A stretch of 5,860 nt of DNA from an uncultured cyanobacterium (lineage in GTDB: Bacteria > Cyanobacteriota > Cyanobacteriia > CACIAM-69d): positions 1-5,860 of the forward strand of contig CALCTI010000490.1 of the NCBI GenBank assembly GCA_937894105.1, given 5' to 3'. Shown piece by piece: positions 5,832 to 5,860 of the stretch (positions within the stretch are counted from its first letter, which is position 1; every line of letters starts with the position of its first letter). The notes below the pieces were generated by a model that was given only the letters and a program-made list of their open reading frames with translations, was not told the DNA's origin and made no database searches. The position numbers were made by a program, and so were the translations under genes.

Positions 5832-5860
5832 GGCAGTAATTTCAGCCTGTTTACCGCTCG

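Larger units (their letters stand above)
5020..5860. other. Gene-free, repeat-bearing and hairpin-bearing stretch
   Basis: For about 840 nt I see no supportable protein gene, tRNA or rRNA. The DNA looks more AT-rich than the genes to its left and lacks HIP1. It contains two short tandem repeats (5329-5358 and 5460-5481), an imperfect 17-nt repeat (5178-5211), and hairpin-forming inverted repeats at 5208-5229, 5370-5429, 5612-5647 and 5817-5831. Very short ORFs at 5487-5675 and 5703-5822 on the plus strand have no recognisable features. A plus-strand frame is open from about 5651 to the window edge without an ATG. The stretch could be a regulatory region, hold an unannotated small RNA, or be decayed sequence. 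Confidence 0.55.

Noticed and set aside
5651..5860. A plus-strand frame open to the right edge
   Set aside because: It has only GTG/TTG starts (for example at 5686) and no protein-like pattern. The part beyond the edge is needed to judge it.
5829..5860. Possible 3' end of a minus-strand gene entering from the right edge
   Set aside because: Only about ten codons are visible before the stop, too few to support a gene.

Overview
The window is chromosomal DNA from a cyanobacterium. The main sign is the octamer GCGATCGC (HIP1, highly iterated palindrome), which I count 14 times; chance would give far less than one copy in 5.9 kb. The protein type also fits filamentous and colonial cyanobacteria: a very long STAND-type NTPase carrying TPR-like helices and a WD40 propeller. 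I cannot name the species.

Layout: (1) Positions 1-62 are a short 3' flank. (2) One gene on the minus strand, 63-4418, fills three quarters of the window. It encodes about 1,450 residues: a P-loop-like N-terminal domain with no visible Walker A, a helical TPR-like region, an intact nSTAND1 NTPase module, one predicted membrane helix, a Ser/Pro/Gly-rich linker and a degenerate seven-bladed WD40 propeller. (3) Positions 4419-4734 are a 316-nt gap. It holds inverted repeats, one of which lies just upstream of the big gene's start. (4) A small minus-strand ORF, 4735-5019, encodes a 94-residue protein with one membrane helix. (5) Positions 5020-5860 contain no gene I can support. This stretch looks more AT-rich, has no HIP1 copy, and carries short tandem repeats and several hairpins.

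How the parts may work together: STAND NTPases are signal-controlled ATPase switches, often with a repeat-based sensor. The charge pattern around the membrane helix and the distribution of cysteines both suggest that the NTPase and TPR part faces the cytoplasm and the WD40 propeller the periplasm or lumen. That would make the protein a possible transmembrane STAND receptor. The 94-residue membrane protein upstream on the same strand is a possible but unproven partner; the gap and the inverted repeats between the genes argue against a simple tight operon. No mobile element, CRISPR array, tRNA or rRNA was recognised.
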